Under the pieces are notes generated by a model. It saw only the letters and a list, made by a program, of their open reading frames with translations. It was not told where the DNA came from and did not search any database. DNA of 10,953 bases from an uncultured Caulobacterales bacterium (GTDB taxonomy: Bacteria > Pseudomonadota > Alphaproteobacteria > Caulobacterales > Caulobacteraceae). Each line of letters starts with the position of its first letter. The stretch's first letter is position 1. Where the stretch lies: positions 1 to 10,953 of the forward strand of contig CAISYT010000076.1 of assembly GCA_903889785.1 (NCBI GenBank). Reading direction: 5' to 3'. The position numbers and the translations under genes were made by a program. Shown here one piece after another: positions 1 through 6,406 of the stretch.

Positions 1-112
1 GACGGTATGCACCTCTCCAGCCTTCTGCCCTGAAATACACAGTATTTATTTCTGATAATATATCTTAGGCGCAATGTGGATCAATGTTCGAGAGGAGCGT
101 TGATCGACGCCC
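1..112. other. Non-coding left flank, AT-rich
   Basis: No convincing coding frame crosses this stretch, which lies downstream of the malonyl-CoA decarboxylase stop codon. Positions about 31-66 are clearly richer in A and T than the rest of the window. They include GATAAT at 54-59, which resembles a -10 box, but no good -35 partner is visible at the right distance. The stretch could hold the 3' untranslated end of the decarboxylase operon or a promoter for a gene beyond the left edge. I see no T-run that would make an intrinsic terminator. Confidence 0.5.
79..105. repeat. Imperfect inverted repeat downstream of malonyl-CoA decarboxylase
   Basis: GATCAATG (79-86) and CGTTGATC (98-105) can pair over 8 bases around an 11-base loop. 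One pair is a G-U wobble if transcribed on the plus strand and an A/C mismatch on the minus strand. It lies 8 bases past the decarboxylase stop codon, where a transcription end could be expected. It lacks a following T-run and is not GC-rich, so it is a poor intrinsic terminator. It may be an RNA 3'-end hairpin, a protein site or chance. Confidence 0.35.
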
Positions 113-1471
113 CTAGGTCGACAGTCGGTACTTATCCGTGCCGCTCTTCTTATCCGCGCCGATCTGCGGACGGCCCTGCACAAGATTTCTGATTCCACGC
201 GAGTGAACGATCTGACAGCGATCGACAAAGGCGGCGTGGTTGTTCTCAATGTCATTCGGCACGTAGCGGTAGTTGACCATCAGGCCCCAGCTTTCACGCA
301 TACCCTTCGCGGAAACGTCGGCGAGCCAATTAACCCGTTCAATACGGGCCCCATTGGAGAGATGGAATTTTGCCACCGGATCGGTAATTCCGCCGACCTT
401 CCCGTCGGGCTTGAGTTGCATCAGATAGCGCGCGCAGAGCGTCAACATGGGTCCACGCAGTGCGTTGCAAAGGTCTCGATCGGATTTCCAGTCTGGGGTC
501 GCAAGTTTTTCAGCAAGTTCGGCGTCTGCCACGTCCCCGTTTGCGATCGCCTTGTCGAGCCAGGCCCGGAACCCTGGGATCGGCGATAGGGTCGCAAACG
601 TACTGACCGAGGGTGCCTCGGCCTTGATATCGGCCACAACCTGTTTGATCAGCATATTCCCAAATTGAATGCCGCGCAGACCAGACTGACAGTTGCTGAT
701 GGAATAGAAGATGGCGGCCTTGGGCTTATCCGCCCCCTGCCCCATTTCCTGGGCCAAGAGTGGGCCAATGGCATCGTTCATGACCCGGGTGAGCGCCACC
801 TCAACGAAGATCAGAGGTTCGTCCGGCAGTGCCGGATGGAAGAAACCATAGCAGCGCCGATCCCCCTGCACCCGACGGCGAAGGTCGTCCCAGTCGCCGA
901 TTTGGTGCACCGCTTCGTATTTGATGAGCTTTTCCAGCACGAAGGCCGGGGTTCGCCAATCAATCTGACGCATCTGCAGAAAGCCCCGATTGAACCAGGA
1001 GGCCAGAAGGTGCCGTAAATCTTCGGCCAGGGGCGCGAATTCGGGGTGAGCTTTCAAGAGGTTCAGTACTTGCTCGCGCATGTGCAGGATGCGGGCGGCA
1101 CCGCCTGGTGCCATGTTAAGGCGGCGGATCAACTCCAGCCGCGGGGGCTCGGAGACCTTGGCTAATCGACTTGATGTCGCCGGGTTTGGATCTTCCAAAT
1201 AGGCCCGTGCGGCGGCGCTCAACTCAGCGACCGGCGCGTCGAAGTCAATCACCAGTGCGGAAAAAAACGACACCAGCTGGTTTTCGTTCATGCGGTCATA
1301 GTGCGCTGCCAGGGCCGAGGCGTGACGCCCACCACTGAGTTCACCCTTTTCGCTCAGCAGCACCTTGGCCAGCCGCACCACAGCCGAAACCTGCGAGTTA
1401 CGCGCCCGTAGCGGTTTCCCGCCGCCGAACTGGATCAGTCGTCGCCATAGGCTCGGAGTAGGTGCTTGCAT
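113..1471 (-). CDS. matA: Malonyl-CoA decarboxylase
   Basis: This enzyme converts malonyl-CoA to acetyl-CoA and CO2, and is probably cytoplasmic (no signal peptide or membrane segment). The protein is 452 residues from the chosen start, a normal length for bacterial members. The N-terminal half is helical, as expected for the family's helical domain. The C-terminal half carries the GNAT-like catalytic domain: HPALPDEPLIFVEVALT near 212-228, FYSISNCQSGLRG near 255-267, LSPIPGF with the likely catalytic serine at 296, KFHLSNGA with the likely catalytic histidine at 370, and NYRY near 400-403. These match the Ser/His/Tyr residues known from the human enzyme. An ATG 21 bases further upstream is in frame, but the inner ATG has AGGAG five bases before it and is preferred. 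The gene lies 31 bases downstream of the DoxX-like gene and is probably cotranscribed with it. No malonyl-CoA synthetase, malonate carrier or MatR-type regulator is nearby, so the source of malonyl-CoA is unknown. The symbol follows the rhizobial name for this enzyme. Confidence 0.93.
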   Translation of the reverse strand: MQAPTPSLWRRLIQFGGGKPLRARNSQVSAVVRLAKVLLSEKGELSGGRHASALAAHYDRMNENQLVSFFSALVIDFDAPVAELSAAARAYLEDPNPATSSRLAKVSEPPRLELIRRLNMAPGGAARILHMREQVLNLLKAHPEFAPLAEDLRHLLASWFNRGFLQMRQIDWRTPAFVLEKLIKYEAVHQIGDWDDLRRRVQGDRRCYGFFHPALPDEPLIFVEVALTRVMNDAIGPLLAQEMGQGADKPKAAIFYSISNCQSGLRGIQFGNMLIKQVVADIKAEAPSVSTFATLSPIPGFRAWLDKAIANGDVADAELAEKLATPDWKSDRDLCNALRGPMLTLCARYLMQLKPDGKVGGITDPVAKFHLSNGARIERVNWLADVSAKGMRESWGLMVNYRYVPNDIENNHAAFVDRCQIVHSRGIRNLVQGRPQIGADKKSGTDKYRLST

Positions 1472-1476
1472 CGAGA

Positions 1477-1481
1477 CTCCT
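1477..1481 (-). promoter_or_regulatory. Shine-Dalgarno site deciding the decarboxylase start
   Basis: On the minus strand AGGAG stands five bases before the ATG at 1471. The alternative ATG at 1492 has only a weak, badly spaced purine stretch before it. This favours the shorter protein. Confidence 0.7.
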
Positions 1482-1502
1482 GAAGCGGTCATGGTCTACC
1501 CG

Positions 1503-1943
1503 TCAATCCTTTTGAATCTTGGCGAGAACGGAACGAAAGTCTGGTGATTTAACGAGGGCGTAGGGGCCATCACCCAGCAGCGCCTGAACGACCAAGAGTG
1601 TTGCCCACGTCAGGGGCATCTCGCAGCCGGCGCCGGTGAAAAAGAACCCTTTGCGTACAGCCCAGAACTGAGCCGCGCCGAGCATCATAGGAATGGCGTA
1701 GATCACCACATAGCGGGTCAGGATTCCGGGGATCAGCAAGATCGCGCCGGCAAATTCCACTGAGGCGACGTAGGGGGGCACAAAGGGCGCGTAACCATTG
1801 TGCAATAGCCCATTCCACCAACCGGCGAAGCCACCCTTCAGAATGAAAAACTTCCAGCACAGGTGGGCGATGAAAAGGCATCCCAGCAGGACGCGAAGGA
1901 CCATAACGCCGTAAGAAGCCGAAGATCGAGCCGGCTGGTTCAT
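1503..1943 (-). CDS. DoxX-like small integral membrane protein
   Basis: The protein has 146 residues and looks like a four-helix inner-membrane protein of the DoxX/DoxD-like superfamily. Hydrophobic segments lie at about residues 12-32, 57-75, 77-95 and 108-125. The first contains the family-like stretch LRVLLGCLFIAHLCWKFF, and the second SVEFAGAILLIPGI. DoxX relatives are linked to quinone-dependent or redox membrane functions in some organisms, but most have no known activity, so no reaction is assigned. The ATG at 1943 is chosen because GGAGG stands six bases before it; a longer in-frame reading to position 2000 adds a charged, unlikely N-terminus. It is first in a probable two-gene operon with malonyl-CoA decarboxylase. 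That pairing is unusual to me and could mean a shared role or only shared transcription. Confidence 0.8.
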   Translation of the reverse strand: MNQPARSSASYGVMVLRVLLGCLFIAHLCWKFFILKGGFAGWWNGLLHNGYAPFVPPYVASVEFAGAILLIPGILTRYVVIYAIPMMLGAAQFWAVRKGFFFTGAGCEMPLTWATLLVVQALLGDGPYALVKSPDFRSVLAKIQKD

Positions 1944-1949
1944 TCTCGT

Positions 1950-1954
1950 CCTCC
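1950..1954 (-). promoter_or_regulatory. Shine-Dalgarno site of the DoxX-like gene
   Basis: GGAGG on the minus strand lies six bases before the ATG at 1943 and decides this start over longer in-frame alternatives. Confidence 0.75.
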
Positions 1955-2030
1955 GTTTTGTCCTGATGGAAACAGTCCGCCAGCATCCTGGCGAATGCAA
2001 GGGCGCGGCGCGATGAATCAGACTTGTTTA

Positions 2031-2044
2031 GCCTGCGTTCAGGC
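2031..2044. repeat. Palindrome GCCTG-CGTT-CAGGC between divergent genes
   Basis: GCCTG (2031-2035) and CAGGC (2040-2044) are perfect inverted arms around CGTT. A further CTTG (2023-2026) is complementary to CAAG (2044-2047). The hexamer GACTTG occurs twice, at 2021-2026 and 2047-2052, flanking the palindrome. The position in a divergent promoter region would suit a regulator site. No regulator gene is in the window, and a 5-base arm can easily arise by chance. Confidence 0.35.
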
Positions 2045-2111
2045 AAGACTTGGAAACCTGTGCTTTGCGGCCCACAGTAGGAACTCGATATGACTTTTGG
2101 GACCCCCATCA

Positions 2112-2609
2112 ATGCGTCACTTAATGTTGATCGCCACCCTAGCCCTTGCAGGCGTGTTCGTTGCCGGAATCGCCTGCGCTGCGCCGACCGTCGACATTGC
2201 TATCGGCAAGGATCTTCAGAAAAAGGCCCACAAATACGGCGAGCGTGAATTGACTTACCTTCGACAGGATCTGACCCAATCGATCCAATCGATGGCCAAG
2301 CGCCAGGGCGATCCTGCGCTTGAAGGTGCTAAGTTCAGCCTGGTGATCGCTGACGCCAAGCCCAACCGCCCCACCTTTCAGCAAATGAGCGATACCACAG
2401 GGCTTTCCTGGTTAAGCATTGGCATTGGCGGTGCCTCAATCGAGGGCTCGGTAACCTATGCTGACGGCCGCGTCATACCCGTAAAATACAACTGGTATGA
2501 TTACGACATCTTCCAAGCCATCGGCTCAAACACCTGGACGGCCGCTGAGCGCGCATTCGATATGATGGCCTATAAGGTCGCCCGCGACGGCACGACAGCG
2601 ACTCGCTAA
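2112..2609 (+). CDS. Exported protein of unknown function
   Basis: I do not recognise this 165-residue protein. Residues 1-24 look like a Sec signal peptide: a basic start (MRHLM), a hydrophobic core (about 5-20) and an A-C-A cleavage site before APTVD, so the mature protein is probably periplasmic. The cysteine at 22 lacks a proper lipobox. The mature part begins with a strand-like TVDIAIG, then a charged helix (about 34-64), a strand FSLVIADAKPNRPT (75-88), a glycine-rich SIGIGGASIEGS (102-113), YADGRVIPVKYNWYDYD (116-132) and a C-terminal helix starting WTAAERAFD. This alternation suggests a compact alpha/beta fold. The ATG at 2112 is chosen over a TTG at 2097 because it gives the better signal peptide; the ribosome site is weak (GGGA at 2099-2102). 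It is followed after 38 bases by the symporter gene and may share its transcript. Confidence 0.75.
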   Translation: MRHLMLIATLALAGVFVAGIACAAPTVDIAIGKDLQKKAHKYGERELTYLRQDLTQSIQSMAKRQGDPALEGAKFSLVIADAKPNRPTFQQMSDTTGLSWLSIGIGGASIEGSVTYADGRVIPVKYNWYDYDIFQAIGSNTWTAAERAFDMMAYKVARDGTTATR

Positions 2610-2636
2610 GCTCCTTCCCTGCGGGCCCAAGTCCCT

Positions 2637-2642
2637 GGGGAG
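2637..2642 (+). promoter_or_regulatory. Shine-Dalgarno site of the symporter gene
   Basis: GGGGAG ends five bases before the ATG at 2648. It is the strongest ribosome site on the plus strand of this window. No terminator separates it from the preceding gene, which supports cotranscription. Confidence 0.7.
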
Positions 2643-2647
2643 TTCTC

Positions 2648-4000
2648 ATGCAGACAACACGCCGATCAGCCTGGGTGCTGGCCGCTTTCGCCGCGCCTTG
2701 CGTGCCCCTAGCGGCGCTTGGCCTGCCGCTGGTGGTCTATCTCCCCGAATATTACGCCAACGAGCTGGGCCTGGGTCTGGCGACGGTGGGGGCTATTTTC
2801 ACCTGGGTGCGGCTAATCGATGTGGGTGTCGATCCCTTGCTGGGCGCGTTGATGGACAGCACACGCACGCGTTTTGGTCGATTCAAGACCTGGCTGGCCC
2901 TGGGGACTCTGCCCCTTTTCGTCTCCGGCTGGTTCTTGTTCTTCGCCAAGCCAGGCGTATCTTCAACCTATTTGCTGGTCTGGCTGGCCGTGGCCTACCT
3001 GGCGTTTTCGATCTGCGTCTTGGCCCAAACCGCCTGGGGCGCGCAGTTATCCGAGGATTATAATCAAAGGTCACGGATTTATGGCTGGTGGCAGTTCGCC
3101 AACGTGACCGGGGTGCTGACTGCCTTGGTGCTGGCCGCCCTGCCCCTGTTGATGCATGTCGCGCCGACCGCTGCCCGGTCGTTCAGCGTACAGTCGATGG
3201 GCTGGCTGATCATGATCGCCACGCCCGCTACCTTTGGCATAGGCCTAATGCTGGCACCTGAGCCGCCGCCCCCCCTGGCGCGTAACACCACCAGCTGGGG
3301 AGACTATATCGGCCTGTTCGCCAATGCGGCCGTACGCCGCATCGTTGCGGTCGACTTGATGTTCAACCTGGGCTTGGGCGTGATCGCCGCCCTGTTTTTT
3401 TTCTATTTCGAACGGGTCAAGCACGTTAGCGCTGGCAATACCGGCGTGCTGCTGTTGGTCTATTTCACCTCTGGCTTGATCTTCTCGCCCTTGTGGACAG
3501 CGCTAGCCCGCAGGTTTGAGAAGCACCGCGCCGTGGCGCTGGGCGCGGCTCTGACCGGACTGTCGCAGCTTGCCCTGCTGATGCTACCGTCGAGCGGAGA
3601 CTTAGGACCCTCCATCCTCGCGGTGGTGTTTGCCGGCATCCCCTATTCGGCTGCGTCCCTGCTGCTGCGCGCCATGATGGCCGACGTCAGCGACGACGTT
3701 CGCCTGACCGGTGGGGTCGACCGCACCGGGCTTCTATATGCTATGCTAGCTAGTACGGCCAAGCTAGGCTCGGCTCTGGCGGTGGGATTCACGTTTCCGA
3801 TCCTGGCTAGCGCGGGCTTTCACGCCCAGGCGAATGGGGCGGACTCGTCCGCCGCTCTGAGTGTGCTGACGTTTCTGTTCATCGGTCTGCCCGCCGTGCT
3901 GTGCATGATCGCGGCCTTGATGCTGTTGAGTTACCGCCTGGGCAGGCAGCGCCACGCCGCCATCCTGGCCGAGCTAGCCCTGCGAGATGCCAATGGTTGA
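2648..4000 (+). CDS. GPH-family (MelB-like) sugar:cation symporter, MFS
   Basis: This 450-residue inner-membrane protein has about 12 hydrophobic segments and belongs to the glycoside-pentoside-hexuronide:cation symporters of the major facilitator superfamily. The diagnostic stretch is residues 55-84: RLIDVGVDPLLGALMD followed by STRTRFGRFKTW. The aspartates at 58 and 62 line up in a DxxxD pattern with the pair that binds the coupling cation in melibiose permease MelB. A second family-like stretch, AWGAQLSEDYNQRSRI, lies at about residues 129-144. The substrate is probably a glycoside or sugar acid, but the sequence does not show which, and many alphaproteobacterial relatives are uncharacterised. 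GGGGAG (2637-2642) lies five bases before the ATG, a strong ribosome site. The last 14 bases overlap the start of mazG, suggesting translational coupling. A run of eight T (3395-3402) falls inside the gene at an FFF stretch. Confidence 0.85.
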   Translation: MQTTRRSAWVLAAFAAPCVPLAALGLPLVVYLPEYYANELGLGLATVGAIFTWVRLIDVGVDPLLGALMDSTRTRFGRFKTWLALGTLPLFVSGWFLFFAKPGVSSTYLLVWLAVAYLAFSICVLAQTAWGAQLSEDYNQRSRIYGWWQFANVTGVLTALVLAALPLLMHVAPTAARSFSVQSMGWLIMIATPATFGIGLMLAPEPPPPLARNTTSWGDYIGLFANAAVRRIVAVDLMFNLGLGVIAALFFFYFERVKHVSAGNTGVLLLVYFTSGLIFSPLWTALARRFEKHRAVALGAALTGLSQLALLMLPSSGDLGPSILAVVFAGIPYSAASLLLRAMMADVSDDVRLTGGVDRTGLLYAMLASTAKLGSALAVGFTFPILASAGFHAQANGADSSAALSVLTFLFIGLPAVLCMIAALMLLSYRLGRQRHAAILAELALRDANG

Positions 4001-4826
4001 GATCCTCAAAGTGCCTGATGATCCAATGGCCGAACTGTTGTCGATCATGGCCAAATTGCGTGATCCCGACGATGGCTGTCAGTGGGACATCGAGCAGACC
4101 TTTGCCACCATCGCGCCCTACACAATTGAAGAAGCCTATGAGGTGGCTGACGCGATCGAGCGCGGCGACATGGCCGACCTTCGCGATGAACTCGGCGACC
4201 TCCTGCTCCAGGTGGTGTTCCATGCCCGCATGGCACAGGAGGCTGGCCTGTTTGCCTTCGAAGATGTGGCACGGAGCATCAACGACAAGATGATCCGCCG
4301 GCACCCACATGTGTTCGGCGAACACGCCTATGCCTCGTTGGCGGCTCAGGTCGAGGGCTGGGAAGCCATCAAGGCCGCCGAGCGGGCCGCCAAGGCCAAG
4401 GGCGGGGTGCTCGACGATGTATCCGCCGGACTGCCCGCCATGACCCGGGCGGTTAAGCTCACCAAACGCGCCGCGCGCGTGGGCTTCGATTGGCCCTCCA
4501 CGACGGAGGTGATCGTCAAGCTGCACGAGGAAGTTGCCGAGCTGGAGGCGGAGGTCGCTGCTGGCGACCTGGCCAAGGCCAGAGCGGAACTGGGGGATGT
4601 GCTATTTGCTTGCGCGAACCTTGCCCGCAAACTGGATATCGAGCCAGAAGACGCCCTGCGGGCCACCAACGCCAAGTTCACCCGTCGGTTCGCCCATATC
4701 GAAAAAAGCCTCGCTGAACGGGGCAAGACGCCCGATCAGTCGGATCTGGCCGAGATGGATGCGCTTTGGGACGAGGCGCGGGCGGCGGATAAGATCGCAG
4801 ATTTGGGCAGCCTCATTGGTTCCTGA
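3987..4826 (+). CDS. mazG: Nucleoside triphosphate pyrophosphohydrolase MazG
   Basis: MazG hydrolyses NTPs and dNTPs to monophosphates and pyrophosphate in the cytoplasm, cleaning the nucleotide pool and, in E. coli, influencing the stringent response. The 279-residue protein has the usual two-domain form. The first domain has GCQWDIEQTFATIAPYTIEEAYE (about 30-52) with E48, E49 and E52, then DELGD with E68 and D71. A RRHPHVFGE stretch follows at 104-112. The second domain repeats the metal site as EEVAE (E181, E182, E185) and ELGD (E201, D204). Both sites look intact, so each could bind magnesium. The start is uncertain: ATGs at 3987, 3993 and 4026 are in frame and none has a strong ribosome site. 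The first two lie inside the symporter gene, so ribosomes ending there may reinitiate. The 3' end overlaps that of hflX by 14 bases in opposite orientation. Confidence 0.95.
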   Translation: MPMVEILKVPDDPMAELLSIMAKLRDPDDGCQWDIEQTFATIAPYTIEEAYEVADAIERGDMADLRDELGDLLLQVVFHARMAQEAGLFAFEDVARSINDKMIRRHPHVFGEHAYASLAAQVEGWEAIKAAERAAKAKGGVLDDVSAGLPAMTRAVKLTKRAARVGFDWPSTTEVIVKLHEEVAELEAEVAAGDLAKARAELGDVLFACANLARKLDIEPEDALRATNAKFTRRFAHIEKSLAERGKTPDQSDLAEMDALWDEARAADKIADLGSLIGS

Positions 4827-6156
4827 CCTTGATCTCCGGAAACAGCCGCTGGAACCGGCCGACCGCGCCCTCTTCCAGCCGAGCTTCCAGCGCGACCTTG
4901 CCTTCCGCGTCTGCCTCTTCGGCCTGTACGCGCCCGTGGCGATATAGCCAGGCCAAGGCCTTGCCCTGATCGACACCCAGGACCATTCGCACCGGTGGGG
5001 TGTCGTCGATCAGGCTGGCGAGGGTGTTAAGTAGGGCGTCGATCCCCTCCCCGGTCTGGGCCGATACCAGCAGGGCGCCAAAGCGGGTGGCACGATTGGC
5101 CAGGGCGTCGCGGTCTTCTAGATCGGAAACCAGATCGGCCTTGTTCCAGATTTCCAGCATTTGCCGGCCTTCAGCGCGTTCCAGATCGGCCGTCACGCCA
5201 AGATCGCTGAGTACCTGCTGGACATCCTTGCGCTGCGCGTCGCTGTCCTCGCTGGCGATGTCGCGCACATGCAGCACGATATCGGCCTCTTGCACCTCTT
5301 CCAGGGTGGCCCGGAAGGCTTCGACCAGTTCATGCGGCAGGTCAGAAATGAAACCCACGGTGTCGGACAGGATGGCCGGGCGGCCATCGGGCAGGCGAAC
5401 CTGCCGCAGGGTAGGATCAAGCGTGGCGAACAGCATATCTTGTGCGGTCACGCTGGCCTGGGTCAGGCGGTTAAACAGGGTCGATTTGCCGGCATTGGTG
5501 TAGCCGACCAGGGCCACGGACGGATAAGGTGCCTTCTTACGGGCCACACGGTGCAGGCTGCGCGTGCGGCGAACCTCCACCAGTTCCTTCTTCACCTTCA
5601 GAATGCGGTCGGCAATCATCCGCCGGTCGAGTTCGATCTGTGTTTCGCCGGGGCCGCCGGTAGCTCCCGTGCCGCCGCTCTGTCGTTCCAGGTGGGTCCA
5701 GGTTCGAACCAGGCGCGAGCGCTCATAATTCAGCCGGGCCAATTCGACCTGCAGCTTGCCCTCACGGGTGCGGGCGCGACGGGCGAAGATTTCTAGGATC
5801 AGGCCGGTGCGGTCTACGACCTTGGCGTTCCAGGCCTTTTCCAGATTACGCTGCTGAGATGGGGTTAAGGCGTCGTCGATAACGACCACCTCGATGTCGT
5901 TCTCCTCGATCGTTACATGCAGTTCCACGACCTTGCCCTTGCCGAACAGAGTCGCGGGCGAGGTCGCGCGCAGGGGCACGACCATGGCGTCGCGCACGGT
6001 CAGGTCGAGCGCCAGGGCCAAGCCCACAGCCTCCTCCAGCCGAGCCTCAGGCGCGCGGGTGCCAGCGGCATGAGGCCGGATCGGGTGAACGACGAGGGCC
6101 GCAACCGGCGGCGGCCGCCGATCGATCCCTTGAGACTTCCTCTTGGAGGCGCTCAA
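4813..6156 (-). CDS. hflX: Ribosome-associated GTPase HflX
   Basis: HflX binds the large ribosomal subunit and acts as a GTPase, in E. coli splitting stalled or stress-arrested 70S ribosomes. With a TTG start the protein has 447 residues, close to the family length. The N-terminal HflX domain begins at AALVVHP (about 18-24) and includes TLFGKGKVVE. The HflX signature GGPGETQIELDRR is near 167-179. The G domain follows: GYTNAGKST (G1, 218-226), ATLDPT (G2), DTVGF (G3, 265), NKAD (G4, 338-341) and SAQTG (G5, 365). The start is not certain. No ATG or GTG is in frame between the hfq stop and the conserved N-terminus, and the first in-frame ATG downstream would cut into the domain. The TTG at 6156 lies 10 bases after the hfq stop and fits a coupled start, though its ribosome site is poor. 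It is adjacent to hfq, as in many proteobacteria. Confidence 0.93.
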   Translation of the reverse strand: MSASKRKSQGIDRRPPPVAALVVHPIRPHAAGTRAPEARLEEAVGLALALDLTVRDAMVVPLRATSPATLFGKGKVVELHVTIEENDIEVVVIDDALTPSQQRNLEKAWNAKVVDRTGLILEIFARRARTREGKLQVELARLNYERSRLVRTWTHLERQSGGTGATGGPGETQIELDRRMIADRILKVKKELVEVRRTRSLHRVARKKAPYPSVALVGYTNAGKSTLFNRLTQASVTAQDMLFATLDPTLRQVRLPDGRPAILSDTVGFISDLPHELVEAFRATLEEVQEADIVLHVRDIASEDSDAQRKDVQQVLSDLGVTADLERAEGRQMLEIWNKADLVSDLEDRDALANRATRFGALLVSAQTGEGIDALLNTLASLIDDTPPVRMVLGVDQGKALAWLYRHGRVQAEEADAEGKVALEARLEEGAVGRFQRLFPEIKVRNQ

Positions 6157-6166
6157 ACGCCGGCGA

Positions 6167-6406
6167 TCACTCGAACTCAGGTTCGTACAGCTTAACCGGG
6201 GCCGACGGCATGATCGTGGAGATGGCGTGCTTATAGACCAGCTGCGACTGACCATCGCGGCGCAACAGTACACAGAAATTGTCGAACCAGCTCACGACGC
6301 CCTGAAGTTTTACACCGTTGATGAGGAAGATGGTCAGAGGGGTCTTGGATTTGCGGACGCTATTGAGAAACGTGTCCTGCAGATTTTGCTTCTTATCGAT
6401 GGTCAT
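6167..6406 (-). CDS. hfq: RNA chaperone Hfq
   Basis: Hfq is the hexameric Sm-like protein that binds small RNAs and mRNAs and promotes their pairing. The 79-residue protein has the full Sm core: Sm1 spans about 8-52 with NLQDTFLN, FLINGVKLQG and WFDNF, and Sm2 has VYKHAIST (57-64) with Y58, K59 and H60 of the proximal uracil site. The rim patch is RKSK (18-21) in place of the E. coli RRER, so it stays basic. The aromatic at the distal site is F27 instead of the E. coli tyrosine. The C-terminal tail is short and ends in the acidic YEPEFE; acidic Hfq tips are known to modulate RNA release in other bacteria. The ATG at 6406 is chosen by homology to the N-terminus of known Hfqs; an upstream in-frame ATG at 6451 adds unrelated residues. 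hflX follows at 10 bases. A 169-base gap upstream could hold a separate promoter. Confidence 0.97.
   Translation of the reverse strand: MTIDKKQNLQDTFLNSVRKSKTPLTIFLINGVKLQGVVSWFDNFCVLLRRDGQSQLVYKHAISTIMPSAPVKLYEPEFE

Larger units (their letters stand above)
1944..2111. promoter_or_regulatory. Divergent intergenic region, probable promoters both ways
   Basis: This 168-base stretch separates the minus-strand DoxX-like/decarboxylase operon from the plus-strand operon of the exported protein, so it must hold at least two start signals unless transcription enters from outside. For the plus strand, TTGCGG (2065-2070) and TATGAC (2089-2094), 18 bases apart, form a weak promoter candidate that would give a very short leader. 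For the minus strand I find no convincing -35/-10 pair. A palindrome sits near the middle. The assignment rests on gene orientation more than on motif quality. Confidence 0.4.

Noticed and set aside
203..589. Plus-strand open frame opposite malonyl-CoA decarboxylase
   Set aside because: It is the antisense of the conserved catalytic domain and has no independent support.
1570..2112. Minus-strand open frame of 180 codons overlapping the DoxX-like gene in another frame
   Set aside because: Its product is arginine-rich and without domain features, while the DoxX-like frame has four clear membrane helices and a strong ribosome site.
2120..2185. Possible lipoprotein signal at the cysteine in the exported protein
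   Set aside because: The residues before Cys22 (G-I-A) do not fit the lipobox, which needs L, V or I at -3; a signal peptidase I site just after it fits better.
3741..3810. Cluster of CTAG tetramers in the symporter gene
   Set aside because: They fall in sense codons of a continuous, well-matched reading frame with no regular spacing; most likely chance synonymous usage.
5161..5796. Plus-strand open frame of 211 codons opposite hflX
   Set aside because: It is antisense to the conserved GTPase domain of HflX and has no recognisable protein features.
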